From: an uncultured bacterium
Lineage (GTDB): Bacteria > Cyanobacteriota > Vampirovibrionia > Gastranaerophilales > Gastranaerophilaceae
Length of the DNA stretch: 64,000 bases
NCBI GenBank assembly: GCA_949299935.1
Contig: CASGCE010000036.1
Location: forward strand, 1-64,000
Direction: 5' to 3'
Of this stretch, positions 52,401 through 59,734 are shown one piece after another; within the stretch, counting starts at the first letter, position 1; each line of letters starts with the position of its first letter. The translations under genes were made by a program, and so were the position numbers. The notes beneath the pieces were generated by a model. That model saw nothing but the letters and a program-made list of their open reading frames with translations, did no database searches and was not told the DNA's origin.

Positions 52401-52593
52401 TATCTTGGGTTTGTTACCTCTGGTATTCGCAAAAGGTGCGGGTGCTGCCAGTCGGCATTCGGTCGGTATGACTGTATTCGGCGGGATGATTGCCGTTGCA
52501 TTTATAGGTACATTCCTTGTCCCTGCTTTTTACGTCATTATTGAAGAAAGTAAAGTTAATATAGCAAGAAAAGTTAATAAAGGCAAAAGATAA
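49477..52593 (+). CDS. RND multidrug efflux permease (HAE1/AcrB family)
   Basis: The 1038-residue protein has 12 membrane segments and two large periplasmic loops. FIKRPKLAIVISLAIMLAG at the start, LPLEEYPSITPPQVVVSATYAGAS near 30, LAVGLVVDDAIVVLENTQRHI near 405 (the proton-relay Asp pair in helix 4) and GLVMLLGLSTKQAILIIEFAKD near 925 (Lys of helix 10) are AcrB-type. It exports hydrophobic compounds with the proton motive force. Residues and order are complete, so it should be active. No regulator gene adjoins. Confidence 0.95.
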   Translation: MSENSENLFIKRPKLAIVISLAIMLAGMLMITTLPLEEYPSITPPQVVVSATYAGASSDVVESTIAAPVEAQLNGVENMIYMSSTSQNGSYQLTLYFDIGSDPDMAVVNVQNQLQLVTPRLPEEVRRYGLTVKKSTGGPGILMISVNSPTGTYDNLYIANYAAIYIKDELARIKGVGKVQVFGSTEYSMRIWLDANKMASLGVSTKEVADAVQAQNTQSPAGDLGVEPMKDPQMIKLTMRTRGRLEDPKEFEEIVVRSKPDGSQIKLKDIARVELGAESYSYFSRIGGKNAAIISVSQLPEANAIDLSNKIQKKMEELSKGFPQGIEYEIQHDETEFVRESINEVIHAIALAILLVGLVTYMFLGSMRAAFIPFCAIPVSLIGVFIFMNLLGFSINLLILFALVLAVGLVVDDAIVVLENTQRHIQEGKSQKSATEITMKEVFGAVLATSLVLMAVFVPVSFMTGITGQMFRQFALCIASSIGLSTLVALTLSPALCSMILKSEDEKADFAFIQKFDDWFNDIRDKYLEGASLFINSAKLTLGVLFGIVVFVLFMFNIIPTGFLPSEDRGAIFTQIQLPDGSSASRTSMVANEIEERILKIKGVETTITMVGFNGENTAFIVAQLQPWSKRKSKEESAEGILRIMRSEFSNYPSATIASFSPPAISGLGMFGGFEYQLLDKGNRDAQELYDEALKLLSAANKNPNFSMVYTSFTSNMPQLLLNIDVAKAMAQGVEISEIYNALAAYFGKSYINDFNKYGRVYRVYMQADSEFRAKPGDIDKIFVKNNYGTMVPITSVLKIDNIVGPYSRTRFNMYPSITINGSAREGVSSGQAMAIMEKLSDEVLPKDIGYAWSGTSLQEHESSGQIGPILAMSIVFVYLFLVGLYESWMLPIAVLLVSPVALVGALFFQYVAGYSLDLYSQIGLVMLLGLSTKQAILIIEFAKDAHEQGLPIRESAIQAAKLRFRAVMMTNIAFILGLLPLVFAKGAGAASRHSVGMTVFGGMIAVAFIGTFLVPAFYVIIEESKVNIARKVNKGKR

Positions 52594-54008
52594 TGCTGAG
52601 AAAATTATTACTTATAGGTTTCATATTGAATATATTTGTTCCCGCTGTATTTGCCCACAGTGATATTGGTAATGAAATATTGGACAAAGAATTTCCCAAG
52701 TCTGAAAAAGTTTTGCCCAGTAATACTGGTGGGTCTGACTACATAATTTCAGGTTCTGTAGAAAAGAATATCGATTTAACACTTGAAAATTGCATAGAAT
52801 TAGCCTTGGGAAACAATCCTCAAATTAATGCGGCATTTCAGGATATATTGGCTTCTGATGCACGTATCAAACAGGTTTGGTCAAATTATTTCCCTCAATT
52901 AAGTTGGCAAACAGGTTACACCAGAATTAGGCAGCTTCAATTGTCCGATGCTTTAGGCAGAAATTTGACATTTAATTATTATATCCTCGGTCAAGTTACT
53001 TTACAACAGATGCTGTATGACTTTGGTGTGACTCAAAATCAAGCCACAATAAGACGTTTGGATTATGAGGGGTATAAAGCTTCACTGACTTCGGTTATTA
53101 ACGATGTAATTTATCAGACAAAAGATGCTTATTATGCTCTTTTATTCGCGTACGAAAATCGTCGTGTTGCTCAAGATACGGTTGACAAATTTCAGCTCTT
53201 TTACGACCAAGCAAAAGCTTTTTACGAGATTGGTATGAATCCTAAAGTTGATGTGACGATTGCAGAGTCAAATCTCAGCAGTGCTAAACTTAAGCTTATT
53301 CAGGCAGATAACGGCGTTAATTTAGCAATTGCTAAATTAAACAATGTTATGGGGGTGCCATTCATTGACAAGTATAATGTTATGGATAAATTGCAGTATC
53401 AGCCGTTAAATTTAACCTTCAATGCCGCTGTTGACATCGCAAGAGAAGCAAGACCCGAATTACGTTTAGCTGAAATTAAAGTTGAAACCGCCAATCAAAC
53501 TATTAAACTTGTTAAGAAATCATTCTACCCGACATTATCCATTGAAGGTCAACTCCAATTCGGCGGTAAAAGTTGGACTTCTAATCACGGTTATAACTTG
53601 GGTGGGTATCTCAATTTCCCGACGGTTAACGGTATGCTTATAAGAAACGAAATAAAAGAGGCTCGCTACCTTTATGACAAGGAACTTGCCAATGCACAAA
53701 ATACTCAAAACCAGATTTATTTGGAGATTCAAAACGCATTTTTAACTTTGGAGGAAAAGAAAAATCAAATGCCTGTAGCATTGTTACAGGTGAAACAAGC
53801 TAAAGAAAATTATGAGCTTTCCTATGGAAGATACAGAGTCGGTGAAGCTAGTCCCACGGAATTGAAAGATTCACAAATTATGTACGAAAATGCTCAACTA
53901 ACCTATTATCAAGCTCTTTATGAATATAATTCCGCTAAGGCCGGATTGGAAAAAGCTGTAGGGAAAAATATTATTTCTGATGAAGATGTCATTGAACTCG
54001 AAGATTAA
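52593..54008 (+). CDS. TolC-family outer-membrane efflux protein
   Basis: The 471-residue protein has a signal peptide (MLRKLLLIGFILNIFVPAVFA) and two OEP repeats: LTLENCIELALGNNPQINAA near 60 and FNAAVDIAREARPELRLAEIKVETANQTIKL near 270, with long helices and YGRYRVGEASPTELKDSQ near 410. It forms the outer-membrane channel of the pump. It overlaps the permease stop (TAATG) and ends the operon. The prepilin C distal promoter begins 4 bases after its stop. Confidence 0.93.
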   Translation: MLRKLLLIGFILNIFVPAVFAHSDIGNEILDKEFPKSEKVLPSNTGGSDYIISGSVEKNIDLTLENCIELALGNNPQINAAFQDILASDARIKQVWSNYFPQLSWQTGYTRIRQLQLSDALGRNLTFNYYILGQVTLQQMLYDFGVTQNQATIRRLDYEGYKASLTSVINDVIYQTKDAYYALLFAYENRRVAQDTVDKFQLFYDQAKAFYEIGMNPKVDVTIAESNLSSAKLKLIQADNGVNLAIAKLNNVMGVPFIDKYNVMDKLQYQPLNLTFNAAVDIAREARPELRLAEIKVETANQTIKLVKKSFYPTLSIEGQLQFGGKSWTSNHGYNLGGYLNFPTVNGMLIRNEIKEARYLYDKELANAQNTQNQIYLEIQNAFLTLEEKKNQMPVALLQVKQAKENYELSYGRYRVGEASPTELKDSQIMYENAQLTYYQALYEYNSAKAGLEKAVGKNIISDEDVIELED

Positions 54009-54011
54009 ATT

Positions 54012-54040
54012 TTGACAAAAATTTATACATGTATTACAAT
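54012..54040 (+). promoter_or_regulatory. Distal promoter of the prepilin C leader
   Basis: TTGACA, a 17-base spacer and TACAAT (5 of 6), directly behind the tolC-like stop. AGGAGG and ATG 54065 follow. Confidence 0.7.
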
Positions 54041-54064
54041 AGTATGGTATAAAGGAGGAAGCAT

Positions 54065-54094
54065 ATGAAACTGGCAAGAGTTTTTTTTTCGTAA
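54065..54094 (+). CDS. Short leader ORF of prepilin cassette C
   Basis: ATG 54065 has AGGAGG 6 bases upstream and reads MKLARVFFS to TAA 54092-54094, the first bases of the 92-bp block. A run of nine T (54081-54089) lies in it. With eight T it would read on to the NGGGRLL ending shared by leaders A, B and D. As it stands the codon phase is that of the prepilin, but the TAA blocks it. Confidence 0.45.
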   Translation: MKLARVFFS

Positions 54095-54183
54095 CGGGGG
54101 GGGGCGACTCCTCTAAGTAGGAATAGCAAGGGTTTTGACCCAATCAATATTATGCGCTATAATTCAAATATGAAGAATTATAG
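54092..54183 (+). repeat. 92-bp G9/promoter cassette block, copy C
   Basis: The same 92-bp block, with nine G at 54096-54104 and one change after the stops (TAGGAAT). Confidence 0.9.
54135..54163 (+). promoter_or_regulatory. Sigma-70 promoter of prepilin C, predicted leaderless
   Basis: TTGACC, a 17-base spacer and TATAAT, then six bases to ATG 54170. Confidence 0.8.
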
Positions 54184-54886
54184 TTTGGTAAAAGGCTTTA
54201 CCTTGGCGGAGGTATTGATAACGATAGGAATAATCGGAGTAGTTGCGGCACTTACGATACCTACGTTAATAAAGAATTATCAGGAAAAAGTCATGGTATC
54301 GAAGGTAAAGCAGGCGCATTCGCAATTGATGAATGCGATACAGTTATATGTTGCCCAAAACAATTGTCAAAATATATTATGCTTGTTCGATACAAAAAAG
54401 ACATCAGATGAAGTAGCGGCGGAGTTAGCGACAGTAATAAGAAAAGCGCAGGTATGTACATCTGCTGATGCTTCAAAAAAATATTGTAAATATTATAGTC
54501 TTAAGAACAATAAACCGACGTATAAAGTAGATGGTGTATATGCTGCAAGTGATGGTATGACTACTGCGGGTCGAATATATTTACCCAATGGTATGATTTT
54601 TGGTATAAGGCAGCGTTCTGAATGTCCGAGTATTGATGTGTCAATTATTAGAGATGAGAATGGTTATGAAATAAATCGTGTAGAAACTGTTAAGAGCACT
54701 TGTGCATATGTTTACATTGATATTAACAATATACAAGGTCCAAACCAATTCGGAGCGGATGTTCATAGGTATGACGTTAAACTTACCGGTAAAATAGAGC
54801 CGTACTATAAAGATTTGTTAAACAATGCGCTTTTATATAACAAAATTGAATATACACCTTATAATATCGGCGATCCGGTTGAATAG
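54170..54886 (+). CDS. Prepilin-like protein C
   Basis: ATG 54170 gives MKNYSLVKGFTLAEVLITIG, 238 residues. It differs from prepilin B at few positions in the first 105 residues, then in a patchy manner through the centre (YCKYYSLKNNKP, ASDGMTTAGR, ETVKSTCAYVY), and is again the same from GPNQFGADV to the end. It has the peptidase site, the methylation helix and the same cysteines. Some central variants agree with D (GMTTAGR, RDENGYE) and others with B (RSECPSIDVS), which looks like a mosaic. No strong terminator follows. Confidence 0.87.
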   Translation: MKNYSLVKGFTLAEVLITIGIIGVVAALTIPTLIKNYQEKVMVSKVKQAHSQLMNAIQLYVAQNNCQNILCLFDTKKTSDEVAAELATVIRKAQVCTSADASKKYCKYYSLKNNKPTYKVDGVYAASDGMTTAGRIYLPNGMIFGIRQRSECPSIDVSIIRDENGYEINRVETVKSTCAYVYIDINNIQGPNQFGADVHRYDVKLTGKIEPYYKDLLNNALLYNKIEYTPYNIGDPVE

Positions 54887-54961
54887 ATTTTTATTACATC
54901 GGTTCTGTTTTTTGTTCTCTAAGATGGTTCCAAAACGATCTTATTGTTTGCATTAAAGAGT

Positions 54962-54983
54962 ATTGTAAACAAATCTTTACAAT
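54962..54983. promoter_or_regulatory. Dyad upstream of the gene at 55066
   Basis: ATTGTAAA, six bases, TTTACAAT, a possible operator, with a second AT dyad GTATATA/TATATAC near 55015-55034. It is in the 179-base gap after prepilin C; nothing else is seen there. Confidence 0.4.
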
Positions 54984-55065
54984 CACTCTTCCTAAAAGGC
55001 AATTTTTTGTTAGGTATATACTTTATATATACAAGAAGAGGATAATTTTTAGAAAGAGAGCAATT

Positions 55066-55350
55066 ATGATTGAAACAACAGCCAATTCACACAATAATAC
55101 CGCAGGTAACGGACAGTTTGGAACATTAATTCGCAAAAGAAATAAAAGAAAATCTAATATTGGTTTTTCTGTCGAGGATTACTGTTATCTTGAAAAAACC
55201 GATAGAAGAATGCGTTTTAATAACTCAAAGGACCCTATTTTTTATGTATTCGATTGCATTGAAAACCGACCAATTAAGACTTTGGCAAAAGAATTTGTAA
55301 AAGACTCGTTCTTTGAAATTGCAAACTTCGTTTCAAAAGTTGTTGCTTAA
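55066..55350 (+). CDS. Small basic protein, unknown
   Basis: The 94-residue product MIETTANSHNNTAGNGQFGT has a flexible N-terminus, a basic stretch RKRNKRKSN near 25 and a mixed alpha/beta remainder ending FFEIANFVSKVVA. There is no signal peptide or known motif. AAAGAGAG precedes the ATG. A terminator follows. The basic patch permits nucleic-acid binding, but I cannot assign a function. Confidence 0.6.
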   Translation: MIETTANSHNNTAGNGQFGTLIRKRNKRKSNIGFSVEDYCYLEKTDRRMRFNNSKDPIFYVFDCIENRPIKTLAKEFVKDSFFEIANFVSKVVA

Positions 55351-55375
55351 ATTGATAGGATAAAGGAAATAAACT

Positions 55376-55398
55376 AAACGACTCCGGTCGTTTTTTTT
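55376..55398 (+). terminator. Terminator before trpS
   Basis: AAACGAC, loop TCCG, GTCGTTT, followed by T residues. Confidence 0.85.
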
Positions 55399-55402
55399 AT
55401 GT

Positions 55403-55408
55403 TATAAT
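55403..55408 (+). promoter_or_regulatory. Extended -10 promoter of trpS
   Basis: TGTTATAAT (TGn plus TATAAT) directly behind the terminator, the same arrangement as at uppS; the start codon is 25 bases on. Confidence 0.55.
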
Positions 55409-55432
55409 ATGTTACGAAAGGTTGGTATTTAG

Positions 55433-56431
55433 ATGCAGAGAATTGTATCCGGCATGCGTTCAACAGGTCGATTACACTTAGGACATTACCTCGGTGTAAT
55501 ACAAAATTGGGTTGAGCTTCAAGATAGCAATGAATGTTATTTTTTTGTAGCTGATTGGCATGCATTAACTACCAGATATGATAATACAAAAGATTTACGT
55601 CAAGATGTCGTTGATGTGGTTATAGATTGGTTAGCATCGGGAATTAATCCCGAAAAATCAACTATATACGTCCAGTCATTAATTCCTGAAATTGCCGAAT
55701 TAAATATATACTTGAGTATGGTTACTCCGCAAAATTGGGTTGAACGCGACCCTACTTTGAAGGATATGGCTAAAATTTTAAGAGAGAAAGAGACTTCGAA
55801 TTCTCAAATAAGTTACGGACTTATGGGCTACCCTGTTTTGATGAGCGCCGATATTATGATGCTTAATGCGACGGCTGTTCCTGTAGGTATTGATCAGGTA
55901 GCACATATCGAGATTACGCGTGATATAGTCAGAAGGTTTAATAACATATATAAAACTGATTTTTTCAATGAACCAACACCTGTGCTCAATCATTGTTCAT
56001 TGATATGCGGGCTTGACGGGAATAAGATGAGTAAATCCTATAACAACGATATAAAAATTTCTGATACGGAGGAGGTTACTGCTAAAAAAATTATGACGGC
56101 AATAACTGACAGAAACCGCATTCGCCGTGATGATCCGGGACATCCTGAGCAGTGTGAAGTCGCTTTTAAATACTGGCAAATTTTTGGTAATGATGAACAG
56201 ATTGACGCCGTAAAATGTGAGTGTGAAAAAGGTTTACGCGGTTGTGCGGATTGCAAAAGACAATTAGGAATGCTTGTAAACGAGCGTTTAAATGATATTC
56301 GTGAGCGTCGACTTTATTATGAGGCTCACCTTAATGAGGTTCACCAAATTATCCGAAATGGTTCGGATAAAACACGAGCTGAAGCTAAAAAAGTTTTGTA
56401 TGAAGTTAAAAATATTATTGGAATGTATTAA
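55433..56431 (+). CDS. trpS: Tryptophanyl-tRNA synthetase
   Basis: The 332-residue class I enzyme starts MQRIVSGMRSTGRLHLGHYLG, with the HIGH motif as HLGH near 17, and has NKMSKSYNN near 198 (KMSKS). YPVLMSADIMMLNATAVPVGIDQ near 137 binds tryptophan. It charges tRNA-Trp. A cysteine cluster (CECEKGLRGCADCKRQ) near 262 could hold a metal or Fe-S cluster, as in some anaerobe and Thermotoga TrpS. Sixteen bases after its stop starts the leader ORF of prepilin D. Confidence 0.96.
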   Translation: MQRIVSGMRSTGRLHLGHYLGVIQNWVELQDSNECYFFVADWHALTTRYDNTKDLRQDVVDVVIDWLASGINPEKSTIYVQSLIPEIAELNIYLSMVTPQNWVERDPTLKDMAKILREKETSNSQISYGLMGYPVLMSADIMMLNATAVPVGIDQVAHIEITRDIVRRFNNIYKTDFFNEPTPVLNHCSLICGLDGNKMSKSYNNDIKISDTEEVTAKKIMTAITDRNRIRRDDPGHPEQCEVAFKYWQIFGNDEQIDAVKCECEKGLRGCADCKRQLGMLVNERLNDIRERRLYYEAHLNEVHQIIRNGSDKTRAEAKKVLYEVKNIIGMY

Positions 56432-56446
56432 TATAAGGAGGATTTT

Positions 56447-56491
56447 ATGATGGTTGCAAGAACCTTTAACGGGGGGGGGCGACTCCTCTAA
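56447..56491 (+). CDS. Short leader ORF of prepilin cassette D (nine-G state)
   Basis: AAGGAGG at 56435-56441 precedes ATG 56447 (a second ATG is adjacent). The ORF reads MMVARTFNGGGRLL to TAA 56489-56491, with the G tract at 56471-56479. One more G would join it to the prepilin at 56545. It lies just behind trpS and should be on the trpS transcript. Confidence 0.5.
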   Translation: MMVARTFNGGGRLL

Positions 56492-56558
56492 GTAGAAATA
56501 ACAAGGGTTTTGACCCAATCGATATAATGTGCTATAATTCAAATATGAAGAATTATAG
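56467..56558 (+). repeat. 92-bp G9/promoter cassette block, copy D
   Basis: The same 92-bp block with a few substitutions (AATAAC, ATCGATATA in the spacer); the G tract, stops and promoter boxes are unchanged. Confidence 0.9.
56510..56538 (+). promoter_or_regulatory. Sigma-70 promoter of prepilin D, predicted leaderless
   Basis: TTGACC, a 17-base spacer and TATAAT, then six bases to ATG 56545. Confidence 0.8.
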
Positions 56559-57258
56559 TTCAAGAAAAGGTTTTACCTTAGCGGAGGTATTAATAACGAT
56601 AGGAATAATCGGAGTAGTTGCGGCACTTACGATACCTACGTTAATAAAGAATTATCAGGAAAAAGTTATGGTATCGAAGGTAAAGCAGGCGCATTCGCAG
56701 TTAATGAATGCGATACAGTTGTATGTTGCCAAAAACAATTGTCAAAATATGTTATGCTTGTTTGATACAAAAAAGACATCAGATGAAGTAGCGGCGGAGT
56801 TAGCGACCGTAATAAGGAAAGCGCAGGTATGTACATCTGCTGATGCTTCAAAAAAATATTGTAAATTCTATGAGTTTAAGTCAAATACTCCTTATATAGT
56901 AGATGGTGTATATGCTTCAGGTGATGGTATGACTACTGCGGGTCGAATATATTTACCCAATGGTATGATTTTTGGTATAAAGCAGCAGTCAGCTTGTCCA
57001 AGAACTGTTGTGTCAATTATTAGAGATGAGAACGGTTATGAAATAGACCGTATAGAAAAAGTTACTGTTACTTGTGCTATTGTTTATGTTGATATTAACA
57101 ATACACAAGGTCCAAACCAATTCGGAGCGGATGTTCATAGGTATGACGTTAAACTTACCGGTAAAATAGAACCGTATCAGAAGGATTTGTTAAACAATGC
57201 GCTTTTGTATAACAAAATTGAGTATACTCCATATAACATAGGTGATCCCGCAGAATGA
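56545..57258 (+). CDS. Prepilin-like protein D
   Basis: ATG 56545 gives MKNYSSRKGFTLAEVLITIG, 237 residues. It shares the first 105 and last 50 residues with B and C. The centre is the most divergent (KFYEFKSNTPYIVDG, KQQSACPRTVVS, IEKVTVTCAIVYVD) and is one residue shorter. MKNYSS at the start is like A. The peptidase site and hydrophobic helix are intact, so it is probably exported and assembled like the others. A long imperfect hairpin follows. Confidence 0.87.
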   Translation: MKNYSSRKGFTLAEVLITIGIIGVVAALTIPTLIKNYQEKVMVSKVKQAHSQLMNAIQLYVAKNNCQNMLCLFDTKKTSDEVAAELATVIRKAQVCTSADASKKYCKFYEFKSNTPYIVDGVYASGDGMTTAGRIYLPNGMIFGIKQQSACPRTVVSIIRDENGYEIDRIEKVTVTCAIVYVDINNTQGPNQFGADVHRYDVKLTGKIEPYQKDLLNNALLYNKIEYTPYNIGDPAE

Positions 57259-57263
57259 TACCG

Positions 57264-57306
57264 GCATGATAACTAAATCCCCTTTTCGGGGGATTAATTG
57301 TCATGC
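57264..57306. terminator. Long hairpin after prepilin D
   Basis: GCATGA...AATCCCC, loop TTTTCG, GGGGATT...TCATGC forms a two-part stem with one bulge and one mismatch. It lacks a T run, so termination is uncertain. Confidence 0.5.
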
Positions 57307-57371
57307 TTAATACTATTGATTTATCTTATTCAGGTGTGTAAAATAGTACTAAGGAATAAGGGGAGAAAAAG

Positions 57372-58559
57372 ATGATTATTGATAAGAAAAAACTTATTAT
57401 CTCAGTTCTTTCACTAATTGGGATTGCAACTACGATAAAACTCGCGGTTATATACTATAATGCAAATTTTAACCCATATGCTCTGTCAAGTTTCTGTTCA
57501 GTAAATGATTTTATAGACTGTGACGGTATTGCCAAAACAACTGAATCCCAATTTTTTGGAATTCCATTAGCTTATTGGGGAATGTTTTTGTATGCATTCA
57601 TTTTTTTGATGCTTTTTGTTGATAAGTTTAAAAATGTTAAATATTTGAAATTTTTAGAGGTTTTCAAAAATCCGTATTCATACATAGCAGCGCTGGGTTT
57701 AATTTCTTTTATAATATCAATAATATTGCTCTGTCTGAGTCTTTTTGAGATTAAGAAGCTTTGTGTACTATGTGCGTTTACTTATATATTAAACCTTTTA
57801 ATTGGTATTGTTGCGGCATACGGTATAGGATTTATGGCATCTTTTAAACAGAGTTTTATTGATTTTAAAGACGCTTTGAAGGTTAAATCTTACGCAATTG
57901 CATTTGGTATTTTAGTGTTGATTGCAGCTGTATTTTTAACATATACTAATGTATCGTACATTTTTGTTCCGCAATTAAAACGGCAAAAAGATTTTAAAGA
58001 GTTTACCCAAGCTAAAAAAAATAAATATGCTGTATCCGGAAACCTTTTGGGACAAGAAAATTCTGCTGTTGAATTGCATACATATACTGATTATCGCTGC
58101 CCGATGTGTTTTGCATATAATATTATGATTCATAAGCTTGCAAAAGAAATGAAAAATGTGAAGATTATTCATCACAACATGCCTTTGGATACGGAATGTA
58201 ATAAATATTTACGCAGGGAATTCCATAAGGGTTCTTGTACGATGGCAAAATATGCTATAGCAGCTGAAAAACAGGGTAAATTTTGGGATATGAATAATCT
58301 TTTATTTGAAAAACAACCTAATACAGAAAAAGAAATTATTGACATTGCCAAAAAACTTAATCTCGATGTGAATAAACTTCAGGATGATGCAAACAGTTTA
58401 GAAACAATGCATAGGATACAATCGGATATTGATGAGGCATATTCTATGGGGATAAACGGTACTCCGAGTACAGCGATCAAAGGTGAAGCAAAAGTCGGAA
58501 TGAAGCCATATTTAGAACTTAAACAATGGGTAATCGATGAAGGCGGAATCGAAAAATAA
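57372..58559 (+). CDS. VKOR-thioredoxin (DsbB/DsbA-like) fusion protein
   Basis: The 395-residue protein has a vitamin K epoxide reductase domain at about 1-190 with membrane helices, loop cysteines Cys42 and Cys50 and the CVLC motif at 131-134. A periplasmic DsbA/DsbG-like domain at about 215-395 follows, with CPMC at 243-246 and the cis-Pro loop NGTPSTA near 365. The fusion makes disulphides in exported proteins, passing electrons to quinone. The many cysteines of the neighbouring prepilins make them likely substrates. AAGGGGAG lies upstream. Confidence 0.93.
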   Translation: MIIDKKKLIISVLSLIGIATTIKLAVIYYNANFNPYALSSFCSVNDFIDCDGIAKTTESQFFGIPLAYWGMFLYAFIFLMLFVDKFKNVKYLKFLEVFKNPYSYIAALGLISFIISIILLCLSLFEIKKLCVLCAFTYILNLLIGIVAAYGIGFMASFKQSFIDFKDALKVKSYAIAFGILVLIAAVFLTYTNVSYIFVPQLKRQKDFKEFTQAKKNKYAVSGNLLGQENSAVELHTYTDYRCPMCFAYNIMIHKLAKEMKNVKIIHHNMPLDTECNKYLRREFHKGSCTMAKYAIAAEKQGKFWDMNNLLFEKQPNTEKEIIDIAKKLNLDVNKLQDDANSLETMHRIQSDIDEAYSMGINGTPSTAIKGEAKVGMKPYLELKQWVIDEGGIEK

Positions 58560-59088
58560 AATAATTTTGCATGCTTGTTGTGCGATATGCTCGGGTTATC
58601 CTATAAATTTGTTGAAGGATATGGGATATATCCCTGTTGTATATTTTTATAATCCGAATATTTATCCTGAAATTGAATATCAAAAACGTCTTGAGGCAGA
58701 ACGTGTTATGTGTAAAGCCGCTGATTGCGAATTAATTGTGGGGGATTATGAGCAGGAGGAGTTTTATAAAGCTGTAAAAGGTTTGGAAAATGAGCCGGAA
58801 AAAGGTCGGCGCTGTGATAAATGTTTTGAATTGCGACTTTCTAAAACGGCATTGTTAGCTAAAAGTATGGGCATTAATATGTTTACTACCTCGATTGTCA
58901 TAAGCCCGCATAAAAATTTTCAAAAAATTACTGCGATTGGTCAAAAAATTGCTCAGAAATATAATTTGGAATATAAAGCCATAGATTTTAAGAAGAAAGA
59001 CGGTTTTTTAAAAACTAATAAAATATCCAAAGAGTTAAATTTGTACAGGCAAAATTACTGTGGATGCGTGTTTAGCAAATGTTCATAG
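58537..59088 (+). CDS. queH: Epoxyqueuosine reductase QueH
   Basis: The 183-residue protein has the QueH pattern: ILHACCAICSGYP near residue 10 (Cys pair), YNPNIYPEIEYQKR near 38, GRRCDKCFELRLSKTA near 90 and NYCGCVFS at the end. It reduces epoxyqueuosine to queuosine with Fe-S chemistry and is the non-cobalamin alternative to QueG. It overlaps the VKOR gene by 23 bases. With queD at 8522 it shows a queuosine pathway, although queC, queE and tgt are not in view. Confidence 0.92.
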   Translation: MKAESKNKIILHACCAICSGYPINLLKDMGYIPVVYFYNPNIYPEIEYQKRLEAERVMCKAADCELIVGDYEQEEFYKAVKGLENEPEKGRRCDKCFELRLSKTALLAKSMGINMFTTSIVISPHKNFQKITAIGQKIAQKYNLEYKAIDFKKKDGFLKTNKISKELNLYRQNYCGCVFSKCS

Positions 59089-59112
59089 TATAATATTGTC
59101 AGGAAGATAAAA

Positions 59113-59682
59113 ATGCATGAATTGTTATCACAGATAAATAATATATTCCAGAGCATGGGAGTGCAGGGTCTTGCTTTAAATTCTTTTATTGAGAGTTTTT
59201 TCCTGGTACCTCCGCCGGATATATTGCTGGTGGCCATGGATTTGGCTAAACCTGAAAAAGCTTTGTATTACGCAACTGTTTGTACTATCTTCTCTGCATT
59301 GGGAGGTGTTGTGGGTTATCTGATAGGGCTTTGGGGTGGACGACCGGTATTTAATTTTTTATTTAAAAATAAACACGAACAGTTTGATAATGTGGAAAGG
59401 TTATATAATAAATATGGTGCAATAGCAGTTTTCTTTTCAGCATTTACACCAATCCCTTATAAAATATTTACTATCGCAAGCGGTATTTTATATATGAATT
59501 TCCCTCAATTTATAGTTGCCAGTTTTTTAGGCAGAGGGTTGCGTTTTTACCTTGTAAGTATTTTTCTTATGATATTCGGTGAAACAATTAGGCAGTATAT
59601 TGAACTTGTTATTATCATTGCGACGATTTTAATTATATTATTTTTTGTTATTTTGTATAAAAAACGATACATTTTTAAATAA
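59113..59682 (+). CDS. DedA/YqaA-family membrane protein (VTT domain)
   Basis: The 189-residue protein has about five hydrophobic segments and the VTT/SNARE-assoc pattern: ESFFLVPPPDILLVAM near 28, GGVVGYLIGLWGGRPVF near 65 and FTPIPYKIFTIASGILYMNFPQFIVASFLGRGLRF near 110-145. DedA proteins move undecaprenyl phosphate or phospholipid across the membrane; YqaA-like members are poorly studied. It follows queH after 24 bases. The lipid-carrier genes uppS and uppP in the window fit the theme. Confidence 0.85.
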   Translation: MHELLSQINNIFQSMGVQGLALNSFIESFFLVPPPDILLVAMDLAKPEKALYYATVCTIFSALGGVVGYLIGLWGGRPVFNFLFKNKHEQFDNVERLYNKYGAIAVFFSAFTPIPYKIFTIASGILYMNFPQFIVASFLGRGLRFYLVSIFLMIFGETIRQYIELVIIIATILIILFFVILYKKRYIFK

Positions 59683-59734
59683 TTTCATTTATTTATATTA
59701 GTAAATATTATTAAAAATGTTATATAATTGATTT

